The notes: generated from the letters alone by a model not told the origin. DNA of 64,000 nt from an uncultured Aquimarina sp. (GCF_947500065.1 NZ_CANMQT010000001.1:1-64000), one strand, 5' to 3'; shown: positions 48,275 to 58,076, counted from the first letter of the stretch. A program made the numbers and translations.

Positions 48275-49750
48275 ATGAAAAGAAAACTACTATATATATT
48301 ATTTTTTATAGTTACTACAGCACAGGCGCAGATTACAGAAATAGGAGAAACACTATATGGGACAAGAGGTGGTCAATGGTTTGGATTTTCTTTGAGTACT
48401 AGTTCTGATGGAAAACGAATCGTAGTAGGAAATCCTACCGAAAGGACTTCTGGGTTTGTCCAAGTTTTTGAAAAAGTATCGGGTGACTGGGTACAAGTAG
48501 GGGATGATATCCAAAGTATATTGGAGGATGAAATTAGTGATCTGGGATCTGGATTGTCCGTTAGCACCAATAGCAATGGTACTATTGTTGCTTTTGGAAC
48601 TCCCAGCCGTCGGAATGAAGAAAATCTTTTTCGTGCAGGTCAAGTTAGAATCTACAAAGAACAAGCTGGAAATTGGATCAAAGTCGGCAATGATATCAAT
48701 GGAGAAGCTGAAGAAGATTATTTAGGAAGCTCTATTAGTTTGAGCTCAGATGGTAATACTATTGCCATTGGTGTTCCCGAAAATGATGATAATGGAGTTA
48801 ACAGTGGAAAAGTAATTATTTATAGAAATATAGAAGGCACATGGACTCAAATGGGTAATGATATTAATGGAAAGATAGCATATCAATTTCTTGGGCGATC
48901 GGTTCAACTAAGTGCAGATGGAACTACCTTAGTGGCAGGAGGACCTGGTTCGTTTAACCAAGATATCTTAGGCAAAGCATATGTGTATCAATATATCGAG
49001 GATGTTTGGAAGCAAATAGGTACTGATTTAGAAGGTACCTATACTGGAGCCGGATTTGGAACTTCTGTAAGTATTAATAATAATGGGACTATAGCGGCAG
49101 TCGGATCACCCTTTGGGAGTAGAGTATTGGTATATAAGTATGGCAATAACACTTGGGAATTAGTAGGAGATGTCATTAAAGTGGGATGGAATAATAGTTT
49201 TGGATTTGCTATCAGTCTTAATAATTCGGGTAATATGTTGGCTATTGGAGCACCATATGAGAACGGACCGCCAACTCAAATTGGAATGGTTCAAGTTTAT
49301 GAAAAAAATGATGATTCCTGGATCCAAATTGGTGACGATATTTATGGAACCAGTGAGTACGACCAATTGGGGTCTGCAGTAAGTTTTAATGCCGATGGAG
49401 ATGTTTTGGCAGTTGCAACACCTTATAGTAACGAAAATGGGGATAATTCTGGAGATGTACAGATATTTCAGGTAGAAGGTAATATTCTAAATGTCGATGA
49501 ATACGCATCGATTTCGACATCCTTTCAAATTTTTCCTAATCCAACCAGTAATGAACTTAACATTTCGGTAGTTGACAAAGCGATAAAAAAGATTGAGCTG
49601 TATGATATAAAAAATAGTTTGATTCAGGAAATCACAACAAATACCACAACGAATGTATTGGATTTTTCATCACTTTATAGAGGTATTTATCTTCTTCGAA
49701 TCACTCTTGATGATGGAACTGAGATTATTAAAAAAGTTGTAAAAAAATAG
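48275..49750 (+). CDS. secreted FG-GAP-like repeat protein with T9SS type A C-terminal sorting domain
   Basis: repeats SxDGxxIAxGxP..GxVxVY; C-term FPNPTSNELNISVVD...YRGIYLLRITLDDGTEIIKKVVKK. Confidence 0.88.
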   Translation: MKRKLLYILFFIVTTAQAQITEIGETLYGTRGGQWFGFSLSTSSDGKRIVVGNPTERTSGFVQVFEKVSGDWVQVGDDIQSILEDEISDLGSGLSVSTNSNGTIVAFGTPSRRNEENLFRAGQVRIYKEQAGNWIKVGNDINGEAEEDYLGSSISLSSDGNTIAIGVPENDDNGVNSGKVIIYRNIEGTWTQMGNDINGKIAYQFLGRSVQLSADGTTLVAGGPGSFNQDILGKAYVYQYIEDVWKQIGTDLEGTYTGAGFGTSVSINNNGTIAAVGSPFGSRVLVYKYGNNTWELVGDVIKVGWNNSFGFAISLNNSGNMLAIGAPYENGPPTQIGMVQVYEKNDDSWIQIGDDIYGTSEYDQLGSAVSFNADGDVLAVATPYSNENGDNSGDVQIFQVEGNILNVDEYASISTSFQIFPNPTSNELNISVVDKAIKKIELYDIKNSLIQEITTNTTTNVLDFSSLYRGIYLLRITLDDGTEIIKKVVKK

Positions 49751-49856
49751 AGTGGAGATAGCAATGTTATTTTTGGATTAAGAATTAAAGCTTAATATCC
49801 AAATAAGTTGCCCAAGTATTGAAAATGGTAAAAAGTAAGATTATAATAAATAGAAG

Positions 49857-49877
49857 CTAAAGTTCAATAAACCGATG
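49857..49877 (+). repeat. gene-junction repeat copy H (ctaaagttcaataaaccgatg)
   Basis: ends at ATG of 49875 CDS. Confidence 0.85.
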
Positions 49878-50081
49878 AAAAATTATAAAATTTTATTTGC
49901 TGTATCATTTGTTGCCATACTTGGTTCTTGCAAATCCGATGATGACAACAATTGCCCAGATATAATTGAAATAGTAACCGAAGAAGACCTAGAATTGGCT
50001 GAAAGATGTGGGTTAGATCCTGCTCCACCACTTGGAAAATATTGGGTATCTAAAAATTATAAAAGAACTAAAGTTCAATAA
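49875..50081 (+). CDS. small lipoprotein (cassette-like), C-terminus -TKVQ encoded by repeat
   Basis: lipobox ILGSCKSDDD; starts and stops inside junction repeats. Confidence 0.65.
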   Translation: MKNYKILFAVSFVAILGSCKSDDDNNCPDIIEIVTEEDLELAERCGLDPAPPLGKYWVSKNYKRTKVQ

Positions 50082-50087
50082 GCCGAT
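50068..50087 (+). repeat. gene-junction repeat copy I (ctaaagttcaataagccgat)
   Basis: contains stop of 49875-50081. Confidence 0.8.
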
Positions 50088-50099
50088 TATATATTTTAT

Positions 50100-50340
50100 G
50101 ATTAACATTCAAAGCCGAAAAGAATATATTAATTTCCTCGAGGGTCTTTGAAAAGAGTATCAAGAGGATACGGAAAACAAGGGAAATCATAGTGTAAAAT
50201 ATTTTTTAGAAGCCATGATACGATACTCAGATGCTGTTCAATAATATTACAAGAACACAAATCAAGAGATTAATGCTGACGAAGCCAATGGAAAGTCTTT
50301 GCAGATATTATAAAGGGAGCTTCCATTTATGATGGAAGCT
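50100..50340 (+). pseudogene. decayed DUF7660-like gene (in-frame stops and frameshift)
   Basis: MINIQSRKEYINFLEGL*KEYQED..YFLEAMIRYSDAVQ*YYKNTNQ.. then WKVFADIIKGASIYDGS*. Confidence 0.5.
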
Positions 50341-50360
50341 AAAGTTCAAATAAAACGATA
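50339..50360 (+). repeat. gene-junction repeat copy J (ctaaagttcaaataaaacgata)
   Basis: immediately after decayed gene. Confidence 0.75.
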
Positions 50361-50386
50361 GAAATAACTCTTAAAACAGAAACACA

Positions 50387-50458
50387 ATGACAAAGCTGCA
50401 GTTATCAATTATACTTTTGTTCATTTCTGGACTTATGATCCCTATAGCACGGATTTAA
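50387..50458 (+). pseudogene. signal-peptide-only fragment truncated by hairpin element
   Basis: MTKLQLSIILLFISGLMIPIARI*; stop lies within the hairpin repeat. Confidence 0.45.
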
Positions 50459-50549
50459 GATTGCAATTCGTGCGATACTTAGTAAAAAGACTGAACCCTT
50501 TATTTACATATAGAATTCAGCCTCTTTCTAAGTAGAAACAATCAGTTTA
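50444..50549. repeat. REP-like hairpin plus terminator element, copy 3
   Basis: tagcacggatttaagattgcaattcgtgcgata...agtagaaacaatcagttta. Confidence 0.75.
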
Positions 50550-50561
50550 CTAAAGCTTTTA

Positions 50562-52388
50562 TTATTTTGTTGCTTCTTTAAATGCTTTTACACCTCCAAC
50601 AATAGGAATTGAAATAGATGTTGCATCCAGATCAATAGTAAGTTCAGTTCCTGGTTTCGGTAATAGTGTGAATTTATTATCACTAGAAAAAATCATCACT
50701 CCAATTTGTTGTCCTTTTTTAATGATCTGATCGTCTGGTTGTAAATCAAAAGACATCTCATAGAACGCACCTGGTTTTAAAGCTTCACTTTGTGTTAATG
50801 ACTTATAATTTTGTGGATCAGCCCAACCACGAGTAATGATATTATCAGTAATTTTTTTTGTATTCTTTTTCCAGGGCAAAGAAACCATCCAAACTGAAAG
50901 ATTAGCAGCAGGCTTACTACTAGCTAGTTTTATCTTTACTTTGGCAATTCCCGATATGTGGATATCTTGTGTTAGTTCTGGAGTTGTATAGAGCAAGCGA
51001 TGGTTTGATGTCTTTAATATTGCTAATGAATCTCCTGAAAATGTATAATCATCAACTAATTTTTCTGTTCCTTGTTTAGTGGGTTTTGTAGCGCTTAACA
51101 CACCTGCTGTTGATCCTCCAGTAGTAGGAAAAAGAACTACGTCTGATGCATCTGGATTAGGATACTCTTTATAGGAAGTAGGGTTCTCTCTAGCATCATT
51201 TTCGCGAACAATCCAGGCACGCGCATCTTTTTCCACACCATTTTCTACACCATGCAAGTATCTTGTAAACCACCTGTTCATCATCGTGATCGGTGGAGGA
51301 CCTCCATGACCATTCTGATGATAATAAATCTGAGAAGGAATACCCATTTCCTTAGCTTTCTTATAAATTCTATAACTATGCTCTGGCATTACATTCCAAT
51401 CATTGAATCCATGAGACATCAATAATGCGGCTTTCATAGGTTTCATATCGTTTAGGTAATCTCGGCCTGCCCAGAAATCATTATAATCTCCAGTAATTCT
51501 ATCCATCCCATTTTTCATATCAGTATCTCGTACCGTCTTATTATTATAAGGGCGTTTAGACTCATCTCCACTATGAATAAAATCATACAACACATCGATG
51601 TCCTCGCCCAAATATCCTCCAGGAGAACGTACTAAACCATTAGATCTGTAATAATGATAATATGATGTATTTGGTGCAATAGGAATGATAGCCTCTAATC
51701 CTTTTACTCCAGTAGTTGCAGCAGCTAATGGAATAGTTCCGTTATAAGAAGTTCCTGTCATCCCAACTTTTCCTGTAGACCAGTACGCACTAACCGTCTC
51801 TGTTCCCACAGGATCTGTATATCCATCAATACGACCACATAACCAATCAATCACTGCTTTTGGAGCTAAAGATTCATTATCGCCTCCTACAGTGGGAGCT
51901 CCTTGTGATAATCCTGTACCTGGAGAAGATGAGTGTACTACAATATATCCTCTTGGAATCCATTTTTTTGTATGTGAATTAGAAATGATAGGTCTTTTAC
52001 CGCTGCGTGTGACTTCTGCATGTGTTCTCGGCTTAGCTTGCGCTCCTATCTCATGTTTTACATCCCAAAACAATCCTTCTATATTAGGAGCGACTCCTGC
52101 AAAATAAGGACTAGAAACATAAATAACAGGTAGCTTCAACCCTTCTGTTTCTGTTTGATACGGACGTGTTACAGAGACATGCATTCGGTCTAGTTTTCCA
52201 TCTCCATCTGTATCAAATTCTGTAGCTACCCATAGATCATGACGAATCCATTTATCTGGTGTATTGAAAGCTTCTACTATTTGTGCTTCGCCATCCTTAA
52301 ATACGGGTAATGCCTTTTTCTGAGCGTTTATATGTGTTATTAGAAATAGAAATAATACTAAAAAATGCGTGTTAATTTTATGAGTCAT
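50562..52388 (-). CDS. secreted Xaa-Pro dipeptidyl-peptidase / S15 CocE-NonD family hydrolase
   Basis: GKVGMTGTSYNGTIPLAAATTGVKGLEAIIP; SHGFNDWNV. Confidence 0.9.
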   Translation of the reverse strand: MTHKINTHFLVLFLFLITHINAQKKALPVFKDGEAQIVEAFNTPDKWIRHDLWVATEFDTDGDGKLDRMHVSVTRPYQTETEGLKLPVIYVSSPYFAGVAPNIEGLFWDVKHEIGAQAKPRTHAEVTRSGKRPIISNSHTKKWIPRGYIVVHSSSPGTGLSQGAPTVGGDNESLAPKAVIDWLCGRIDGYTDPVGTETVSAYWSTGKVGMTGTSYNGTIPLAAATTGVKGLEAIIPIAPNTSYYHYYRSNGLVRSPGGYLGEDIDVLYDFIHSGDESKRPYNNKTVRDTDMKNGMDRITGDYNDFWAGRDYLNDMKPMKAALLMSHGFNDWNVMPEHSYRIYKKAKEMGIPSQIYYHQNGHGGPPPITMMNRWFTRYLHGVENGVEKDARAWIVRENDARENPTSYKEYPNPDASDVVLFPTTGGSTAGVLSATKPTKQGTEKLVDDYTFSGDSLAILKTSNHRLLYTTPELTQDIHISGIAKVKIKLASSKPAANLSVWMVSLPWKKNTKKITDNIITRGWADPQNYKSLTQSEALKPGAFYEMSFDLQPDDQIIKKGQQIGVMIFSSDNKFTLLPKPGTELTIDLDATSISIPIVGGVKAFKEATK

Positions 52389-52646
52389 TATTATGGTAGT
52401 TTATTAATCAAATTAGCTTAAAATCAGAAGGCTAGGATTACCGATAAAAACGGTAATATATCCACTGTGTCAAACAAATATAGAATAGAAATACGAATTA
52501 TCTTATATTTCCAAAAGAGAAAGGAGAGATCTTTAGATTATTTTATAAGAACATGTGAATATACTATTACCTATTGATAATAATAGGTTTTAAAATTTTA
52601 TAAAATAGATCCGCAAATACGAAACAATCAAAACTAACTTTCTGCT

Positions 52647-52672
52647 ATTCAAAGTTTGTAACTTTGAAGTGT
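52647..52672. repeat. degenerate cgaagtttgtaacttcg-type hairpin (caaagtttgtaactttgaagtgttaa)
   Basis: same family as 42738/45480/46852. Confidence 0.5.
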
Positions 52673-52713
52673 TAAATTAAATTATTCGTAATAGCAGAAC
52701 TCTATATATAAAA

Positions 52714-52745
52714 AAACAGTTGCAAAATTATTTTGCAACTGTTTT
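52714..52745 (-). terminator. rho-independent terminator
   Basis: aacagttgcaaaa..ttttgcaactgtttt. Confidence 0.8.
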
Positions 52746-52775
52746 TATTCGTTTTTTCCTTAACAGATACTTCAA

Positions 52776-53882
52776 TTATTCCGCATAAATAGAAAAAATC
52801 TCATGCTCATAGTTTTGGGTAGACCAAGATGCAGGAACATTATTTGTCCATACAGTAGCAACATTCGGAGCGTTGCTATAAGTAGGGTTTCTAACCGTTC
52901 CTCCTGCGAAGACGATAAAGTTTTTCACATAAACTGAACTAGCATAAGCATTTCCATTGACATCCGTTGTCAAATTGGTTCCCACACCATTTTTCCACAA
53001 CTTAGCTACTCTACCAGATCCTGTATACTCATAACCAGCCACGTGTACACCAAGCCCTGACACATATACAGATTTTGCTGATGCATTATAGGTTCCATTA
53101 GATAAATACGTAGGTACACCGTTTTTCCAAACTACTGCTTTTGTTCCTTCTTTTCCTGCGACATACACATCACCAGAACTAACAAAAATTGAATTAGCTG
53201 ATGAATTATTGGTAATTCCACCCAAAGAAAATAGTGGACTTCCGTTCTTCCATACCTTATGATTAGGATTTGTTCCAGAAGCACTCATTTCGTAACCACA
53301 AGCATATACATCAGTATTATATTTAAAAACAGAGGTGATTCTAACCACATTGTTTGTTTCAACAGGTGTAAAAGTTTGCGTTGCTCCACCGATCTGCCAT
53401 AATTTTGCATTACTACCATCATAACCTCCAACATATACATTATTACTATCATCCACAAAAACCGAGTTAGCAGATCCGCTATTAATACCATTTGTTAAAC
53501 TATTGACCACACCATTTACCCACAGTTTAGCAACGTTTTTAGTGCCATTACTTTCGAATCCAGCTACATAAACATTATCAGCAGCATCAACAACAACAGA
53601 ATTTCCTGCAGCTGCCTGCGTACCATCTGTTAAAGCTGTTGCTACACCGTTTACCCATACAGTAGCCGTTCTTTTTTGTAAAGGATTAGCCGACGACCAA
53701 ATCCTTTCGAAACCAGCGGCATATGTAGTAGGTGGAAGGTAAGTATCTATTATGATGACTGGTCTTCTCTTTTCCATATCAGATTCCATTTCGGAAACAG
53801 TTTGATCTTCTAAACGATCCGCTGTACAAGAGAAAAGCAATCCTAACAATGTAATGGTAAATAATACTGTGATTTTGTTCAT
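52776..53882 (-). CDS. beta-propeller lipoprotein
   Basis: lipobox LLFSCTAD; repeated [VN]xVYVAGxExxGxxxxAxxWxNG units. Confidence 0.75.
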   Translation of the reverse strand: MNKITVLFTITLLGLLFSCTADRLEDQTVSEMESDMEKRRPVIIIDTYLPPTTYAAGFERIWSSANPLQKRTATVWVNGVATALTDGTQAAAGNSVVVDAADNVYVAGFESNGTKNVAKLWVNGVVNSLTNGINSGSANSVFVDDSNNVYVGGYDGSNAKLWQIGGATQTFTPVETNNVVRITSVFKYNTDVYACGYEMSASGTNPNHKVWKNGSPLFSLGGITNNSSANSIFVSSGDVYVAGKEGTKAVVWKNGVPTYLSNGTYNASAKSVYVSGLGVHVAGYEYTGSGRVAKLWKNGVGTNLTTDVNGNAYASSVYVKNFIVFAGGTVRNPTYSNAPNVATVWTNNVPASWSTQNYEHEIFSIYAE

Positions 53883-54354
53883 TTTTTGTTTTTTATAAAT
53901 TAAATTATTTTGCTATTTACTATGGTGGTTACTCATTCCATTGTTTTGTTACCCAAGAAAAAAATATATTTTTTGGCATCTATTTTTAATGCTTCATTAA
54001 GCGCATATATTTTCTCTGAAACAATTTTGGATCTAGCTTGGTTGTTTTAAGAAACCTCTGATGGTTTGGCTTTAGGTTTCTCATCTTCGAAGTTTGTAAT
54101 TTTCAAGTATTAATACTGTTTTATTAAAGTTAATGGATTATTTATCCTTGCATTGAAATTTTAATTTGCCTCGAAACACAATGTAATATCACTGAAAACA
54201 GTGAATAATATTTGAGATTTAATACTAATATTTGTGGAATACACACAGAGTTATATAGAAACAACTTGCATTTTCAGATAGGATATAATGCAAATATGTG
54301 ATAGACTAACTCTCTTTTTTTACTTTGAATTATTAACTGTAAATATTAAATATT

Positions 54355-54561
54355 ATGATCAAAAACATTTTAAACTTAAGGGGTGCCCAGAAAATCAACA
54401 GAACAGAACAAGAGTCTATTAAAGGAGGTTTTGGCCTTCCATCAACAGACGACTGTGGATGTGTGGTAGTTGGACGTTTCGGGTATCAGGAAATTATTGC
54501 AGTTTCTTGCAGTAGTACTTGTCCTGATGGATCAAATCCGATCCCAGGATTAGGTTTCTAG
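54355..54561 (+). CDS. bacteriocin/RiPP-like precursor peptide with GG leader
   Basis: MIKNILNLRGAQKINRTEQESIKGG|FGLPSTDDCGCVVV...VSCSSTCPDGSNPIPGLGF. Confidence 0.75.
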   Translation: MIKNILNLRGAQKINRTEQESIKGGFGLPSTDDCGCVVVGRFGYQEIIAVSCSSTCPDGSNPIPGLGF

Positions 54562-55281
54562 GAGTTTATCAAAGTAAACTACTAAGGGTGTCATATACTT
54601 GATCTATCCTTAGTAATTTGTAATAGATAGAGAGTTCATAAAAGTCACTTATATCTTTTAATATTTTTGATAAACGTGGTTTTTATGACTCTTCATTTTT
54701 AGTTTTAGACAATTACAAACTGTTATTTTTTTGATAGTAATAACGCGTAAAAACTGTTACGCTATTGATATTTTTTGATTCAGAATACAATTCAAACAAA
54801 AAAACATCAAATTCATCCTAGTCTCAAATATTTTTTAAAGTGTCAATTGCAAAATTGATACATCCATTTACTATGGATCTAACGGTTTTCGGTGATAATC
54901 ATTTACAATTTCTTACAACCACAAAATAACCAAAGCCTTAGCCTCTTTGATCAATAAACTATCTTCGCTATCGTTACATAAGCAGTTTATAATCGATAAC
55001 ACTTGAACTCCTTCCAGAATTCTGATAAAATACAATTTCCCTCAAATGATTCCACCTATTTGTAAACCAGGATTACCCACGCTCTCTGGTCCTGAAATAA
55101 GGTCATGAAACTTACTTTTTTTCCAAAACATGTAAAACAAAAAACAAATACTTTTTGATTTTTAGGGTGATTCTAGTATACATAAACTCTATTATGGAAA
55201 AATATTATTCCTCAATAGTTAATTTTGTTTAAACATTTTTAGAAAATATTAAACATTTTGTATCTTTATATAAAATTAGAA

Positions 55282-55395
55282 GATGTGGAACTTATTGAAA
55301 AAGCTTTAGGGTTTGAAAGTAAAAAGATGAGTTATATGACTAACAGAGGGAAAGAGAAAATAGAAAAACATCTTAACGGAGTATCAACAGTATAG
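55282..55395 (+). pseudogene. gene fragment ..DVELIEKALGFESKKMSYMTNRGKEKIEKHLNGVSTV*
   Basis: short open frame without clear start. Confidence 0.3.
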
Positions 55396-55428
55396 TTGCT
55401 ACTATTTCTACATCAAGAATTCGCAATC

Positions 55429-55860
55429 ATGATATTAGACACTACATATTCAAATAAAAAAAATAAAGAACTAATCAATGATCTGGTTGGAAAACCTTTC
55501 TCATTAATCCGTTCAATTAAGATGCATGGTATCGGTTCTAAACGTATGATTATAGAAAATGTAAGTCCCAACCTAAAAAATATTTTAAATACCGTTTCAG
55601 ATGTAAATTATGGTAGTATTGAATTAAGACCTATTGGAATTTTAATCGCTATCACCAAAGGGTTGCAAAATTTCACCTGGGTAATTCCATACTATCAGTT
55701 TTACCTTTACCAAACAAATGGTATTAGTATCCATGCACAAGGTAAGTTTGTTCATTTCAGAAATAATCGTACACATCAAGAAAATGCTTCTTTTTTTAAG
55801 AAACTGACACGATTAAAAACTGAGTACGACCAAAGGTTTCCACATGTGGATTCTATTTAA
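55429..55860 (+). CDS. conserved hypothetical protein
   Basis: 143 aa from MILDTTYSNKKNKE. Confidence 0.65.
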   Translation: MILDTTYSNKKNKELINDLVGKPFSLIRSIKMHGIGSKRMIIENVSPNLKNILNTVSDVNYGSIELRPIGILIAITKGLQNFTWVIPYYQFYLYQTNGISIHAQGKFVHFRNNRTHQENASFFKKLTRLKTEYDQRFPHVDSI

Positions 55861-55882
55861 AATTTCATCTCAAATCAAATAG

Positions 55883-56212
55883 CTAATGACTATTTATATT
55901 TTCTTGATTTTGACTTCTAAGTGATAATGCAAATTGCATGAGATCAAGATCAGCGTGTGCCGCGTAATTACTACTTAAACAACCTTTGATCCCGTCATCA
56001 CAGGCAATTAAGAATAGAATAGAAGTGTCACTCGGATCGCTCAATCCTTTATGTCTACAATATTCTACCAGAATACATTCTTCTATAGCATATCTTTTTT
56101 TAGTTTTCCGATCATAAATTCTATTGTCTTTGAATAGAAAATCAACAGTGAACCCCTGATTCTTTGCATTCTGGATATCTTCCAGAAATGTTTTATGCGG
56201 TGATAATATCAT
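55883..56212 (-). CDS. small conserved hypothetical protein (PRPP-synthetase-annotated type small protein)
   Basis: GFTVDFLFKDNRIYDRKTKKRYAIEECILVEYCRHKGLSDPSDTSILFLIACDDGIKGCL. Confidence 0.65.
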   Translation of the reverse strand: MILSPHKTFLEDIQNAKNQGFTVDFLFKDNRIYDRKTKKRYAIEECILVEYCRHKGLSDPSDTSILFLIACDDGIKGCLSSNYAAHADLDLMQFALSLRSQNQENINSH

Positions 56213-56354
56213 AGTATTTTGTTTTTTGATTCGTATTTCTAAATTCTCAGTAATTCTTCGGTTTTGATTTTAATACCCGCTTTAAATTTGAATAAAATCA
56301 AAATTTTCATGACATAAAACGAGCATTAAGGATTGAGGTAACTAAATTGTATCA

Positions 56355-57146
56355 CTATCTAAAGATGATCGAAGCACAGGTTTCGGCATTCATTTTTTGA
56401 ATAAGTAATTGAACCACTTGTTTTGGCGTTTTTACAACTCCCAATTCTTCCTTATTCAGAATCAGCTTATTAGTATTGTTTTCCCAAACAAAGATTTTTC
56501 CACCAGATTTTACAACTCTGTTTTCTTCATTAGATGTTATTCGGAAGGCTTCAAATTTATGATCATATTTAACGCCCGCAGGATAATATAACTCTGTTAC
56601 AAATTGGGTACTCCCTTTCTCAAAAATATGGCAAACACAATCTCCAATATCTTTTAGTTCAGAAACCCGAACCATATTATTCTGAATGATTTTCCACTGT
56701 CCTTTTTGTTTTACAGCAACAATATTCATAAGAATAGTGCCTTTTTCTGCTATTTTATCGTCTATAATAGATTCAAAATCCAGTAATGCAGAAACGGTTC
56801 CTGCAGTTTCTTTTTGAGTACTATATAAAATTTTGTTTATTTTCATCTTAAGGCTATAATTACCATCCTGGACGATATCATTAAGTTGAAATCTAATGTT
56901 CTCCTTTGTATAATTTTTCTTGACAATAGCTCCAGACAATTTTACATAGGTCGTGTTTCCAGAATATTGTTCGCTATAAAGTGCTAATACTTTGGGTACC
57001 GCATTGTCTTTCTCTATAGAATTCATAAGTTTTATATAAGACTCCATGATTTCGATAACAGGATCAATCTTTTCTATTTTATTTGCAGATGCAGTTGCGT
57101 ATAAAAAAGTAATCATACAGCATAGTAGTACATAAGATTTTTTCAT
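56355..57146 (-). CDS. secreted hypothetical protein
   Basis: signal peptide; 263 aa. Confidence 0.65.
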   Translation of the reverse strand: MKKSYVLLCCMITFLYATASANKIEKIDPVIEIMESYIKLMNSIEKDNAVPKVLALYSEQYSGNTTYVKLSGAIVKKNYTKENIRFQLNDIVQDGNYSLKMKINKILYSTQKETAGTVSALLDFESIIDDKIAEKGTILMNIVAVKQKGQWKIIQNNMVRVSELKDIGDCVCHIFEKGSTQFVTELYYPAGVKYDHKFEAFRITSNEENRVVKSGGKIFVWENNTNKLILNKEELGVVKTPKQVVQLLIQKMNAETCASIIFR

Positions 57147-57166
57147 AATTCAGGATATTTTAAATT

Positions 57167-58063
57167 TTAGAAATATATTTTTTTTTTAGAAAGATATCTT
57201 CTTAAAATACCTCCTTTGATATGATTCACATCATACTCGATTACAAAAGCATTAGGGTCTATTTGATCAATAATTTTATTGACTTTGCCTATTTCAATTC
57301 GATTTATAATGGTATGAATTACTTCAAAATTTTGGATCTTTCCTTGATTTCCATATCCATGAACTCCATTAAATACAGTCATTCCTGATCCCAATTTCGA
57401 TGTAATTGCTTCTTTGACCTGATCATATTTTTTTGATACAATCATCACTCCAATAAAATTTTCAAATCCTTCTATAGTGAGGTCTGTTATTTTTGCGGTT
57501 ACCAAAAACGCTAGGATAGAATACATGGCGGTTTCCTTTGAAACAATGATTGCTGTAATCGCAAAGAGTATAAAATTAAAGAGTAAGGTTACTTTTCCAA
57601 TACTTACACCAAAATGCCTGTTAAGATATATCCCTAAAATCTCGGATCCATCTAAAACAGCACCATTTTTTATGGTAATACCTATTCCTAAGCCTAGTAA
57701 AAGTCCTCCGAAAATTGAAGTCAATAATTTATCACTAGTGAACACACCAAAATTTTCAAAATGAATAAAAATCGCAAAACTAATAATACTGACTAATGAC
57801 TTGAAAACCATATATCTGGAAATAGTGAAATATGCCAATATCAGAAACGGAATACTAAGAACTATCAATACTATTGATATATTAATAGCAAACAGGCTGT
57901 TTAATAAAATCGCAATACCTGTGACACCTCCATCTAAAAAACCATTAGGTAGAAGAAAAGCTTTCAAGCCGATACTCGCTAATAATACTCCCAAAGCAAT
58001 TTGCACGTACTCATAAGCACCTCTTATTATTTGATTCTTATGTATTGAAGTATTTTTGGTCAT
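57167..58063 (-). CDS. YitT family membrane protein
   Basis: LPNGFLDGGVTGIAILL...GSGMTVFNGVHGYGNQGKIQN. Confidence 0.88.
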   Translation of the reverse strand: MTKNTSIHKNQIIRGAYEYVQIALGVLLASIGLKAFLLPNGFLDGGVTGIAILLNSLFAINISIVLIVLSIPFLILAYFTISRYMVFKSLVSIISFAIFIHFENFGVFTSDKLLTSIFGGLLLGLGIGITIKNGAVLDGSEILGIYLNRHFGVSIGKVTLLFNFILFAITAIIVSKETAMYSILAFLVTAKITDLTIEGFENFIGVMIVSKKYDQVKEAITSKLGSGMTVFNGVHGYGNQGKIQNFEVIHTIINRIEIGKVNKIIDQIDPNAFVIEYDVNHIKGGILRRYLSKKKIYF

Positions 58064-58076
58064 ATAGATTTTTTGT

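Noticed and set aside
43128-50360. Junction repeats as integron attC sites
   Set aside because: Repeat lacks the R''/L''-L'/R' imperfect inverted structure and GTTRRRY core; no IntI in the window.
43128-50360. Junction repeats as a CRISPR array
   Set aside because: Spacing is irregular (hundreds of bp), the intervening DNA is coding, and no cas genes are present.
54880-55140. Possible - strand gene remnant (..MFWKKSKFHDLISGPESVGNPGLQIGGII*)
   Set aside because: Too short and broken to assign; not reported as a feature.
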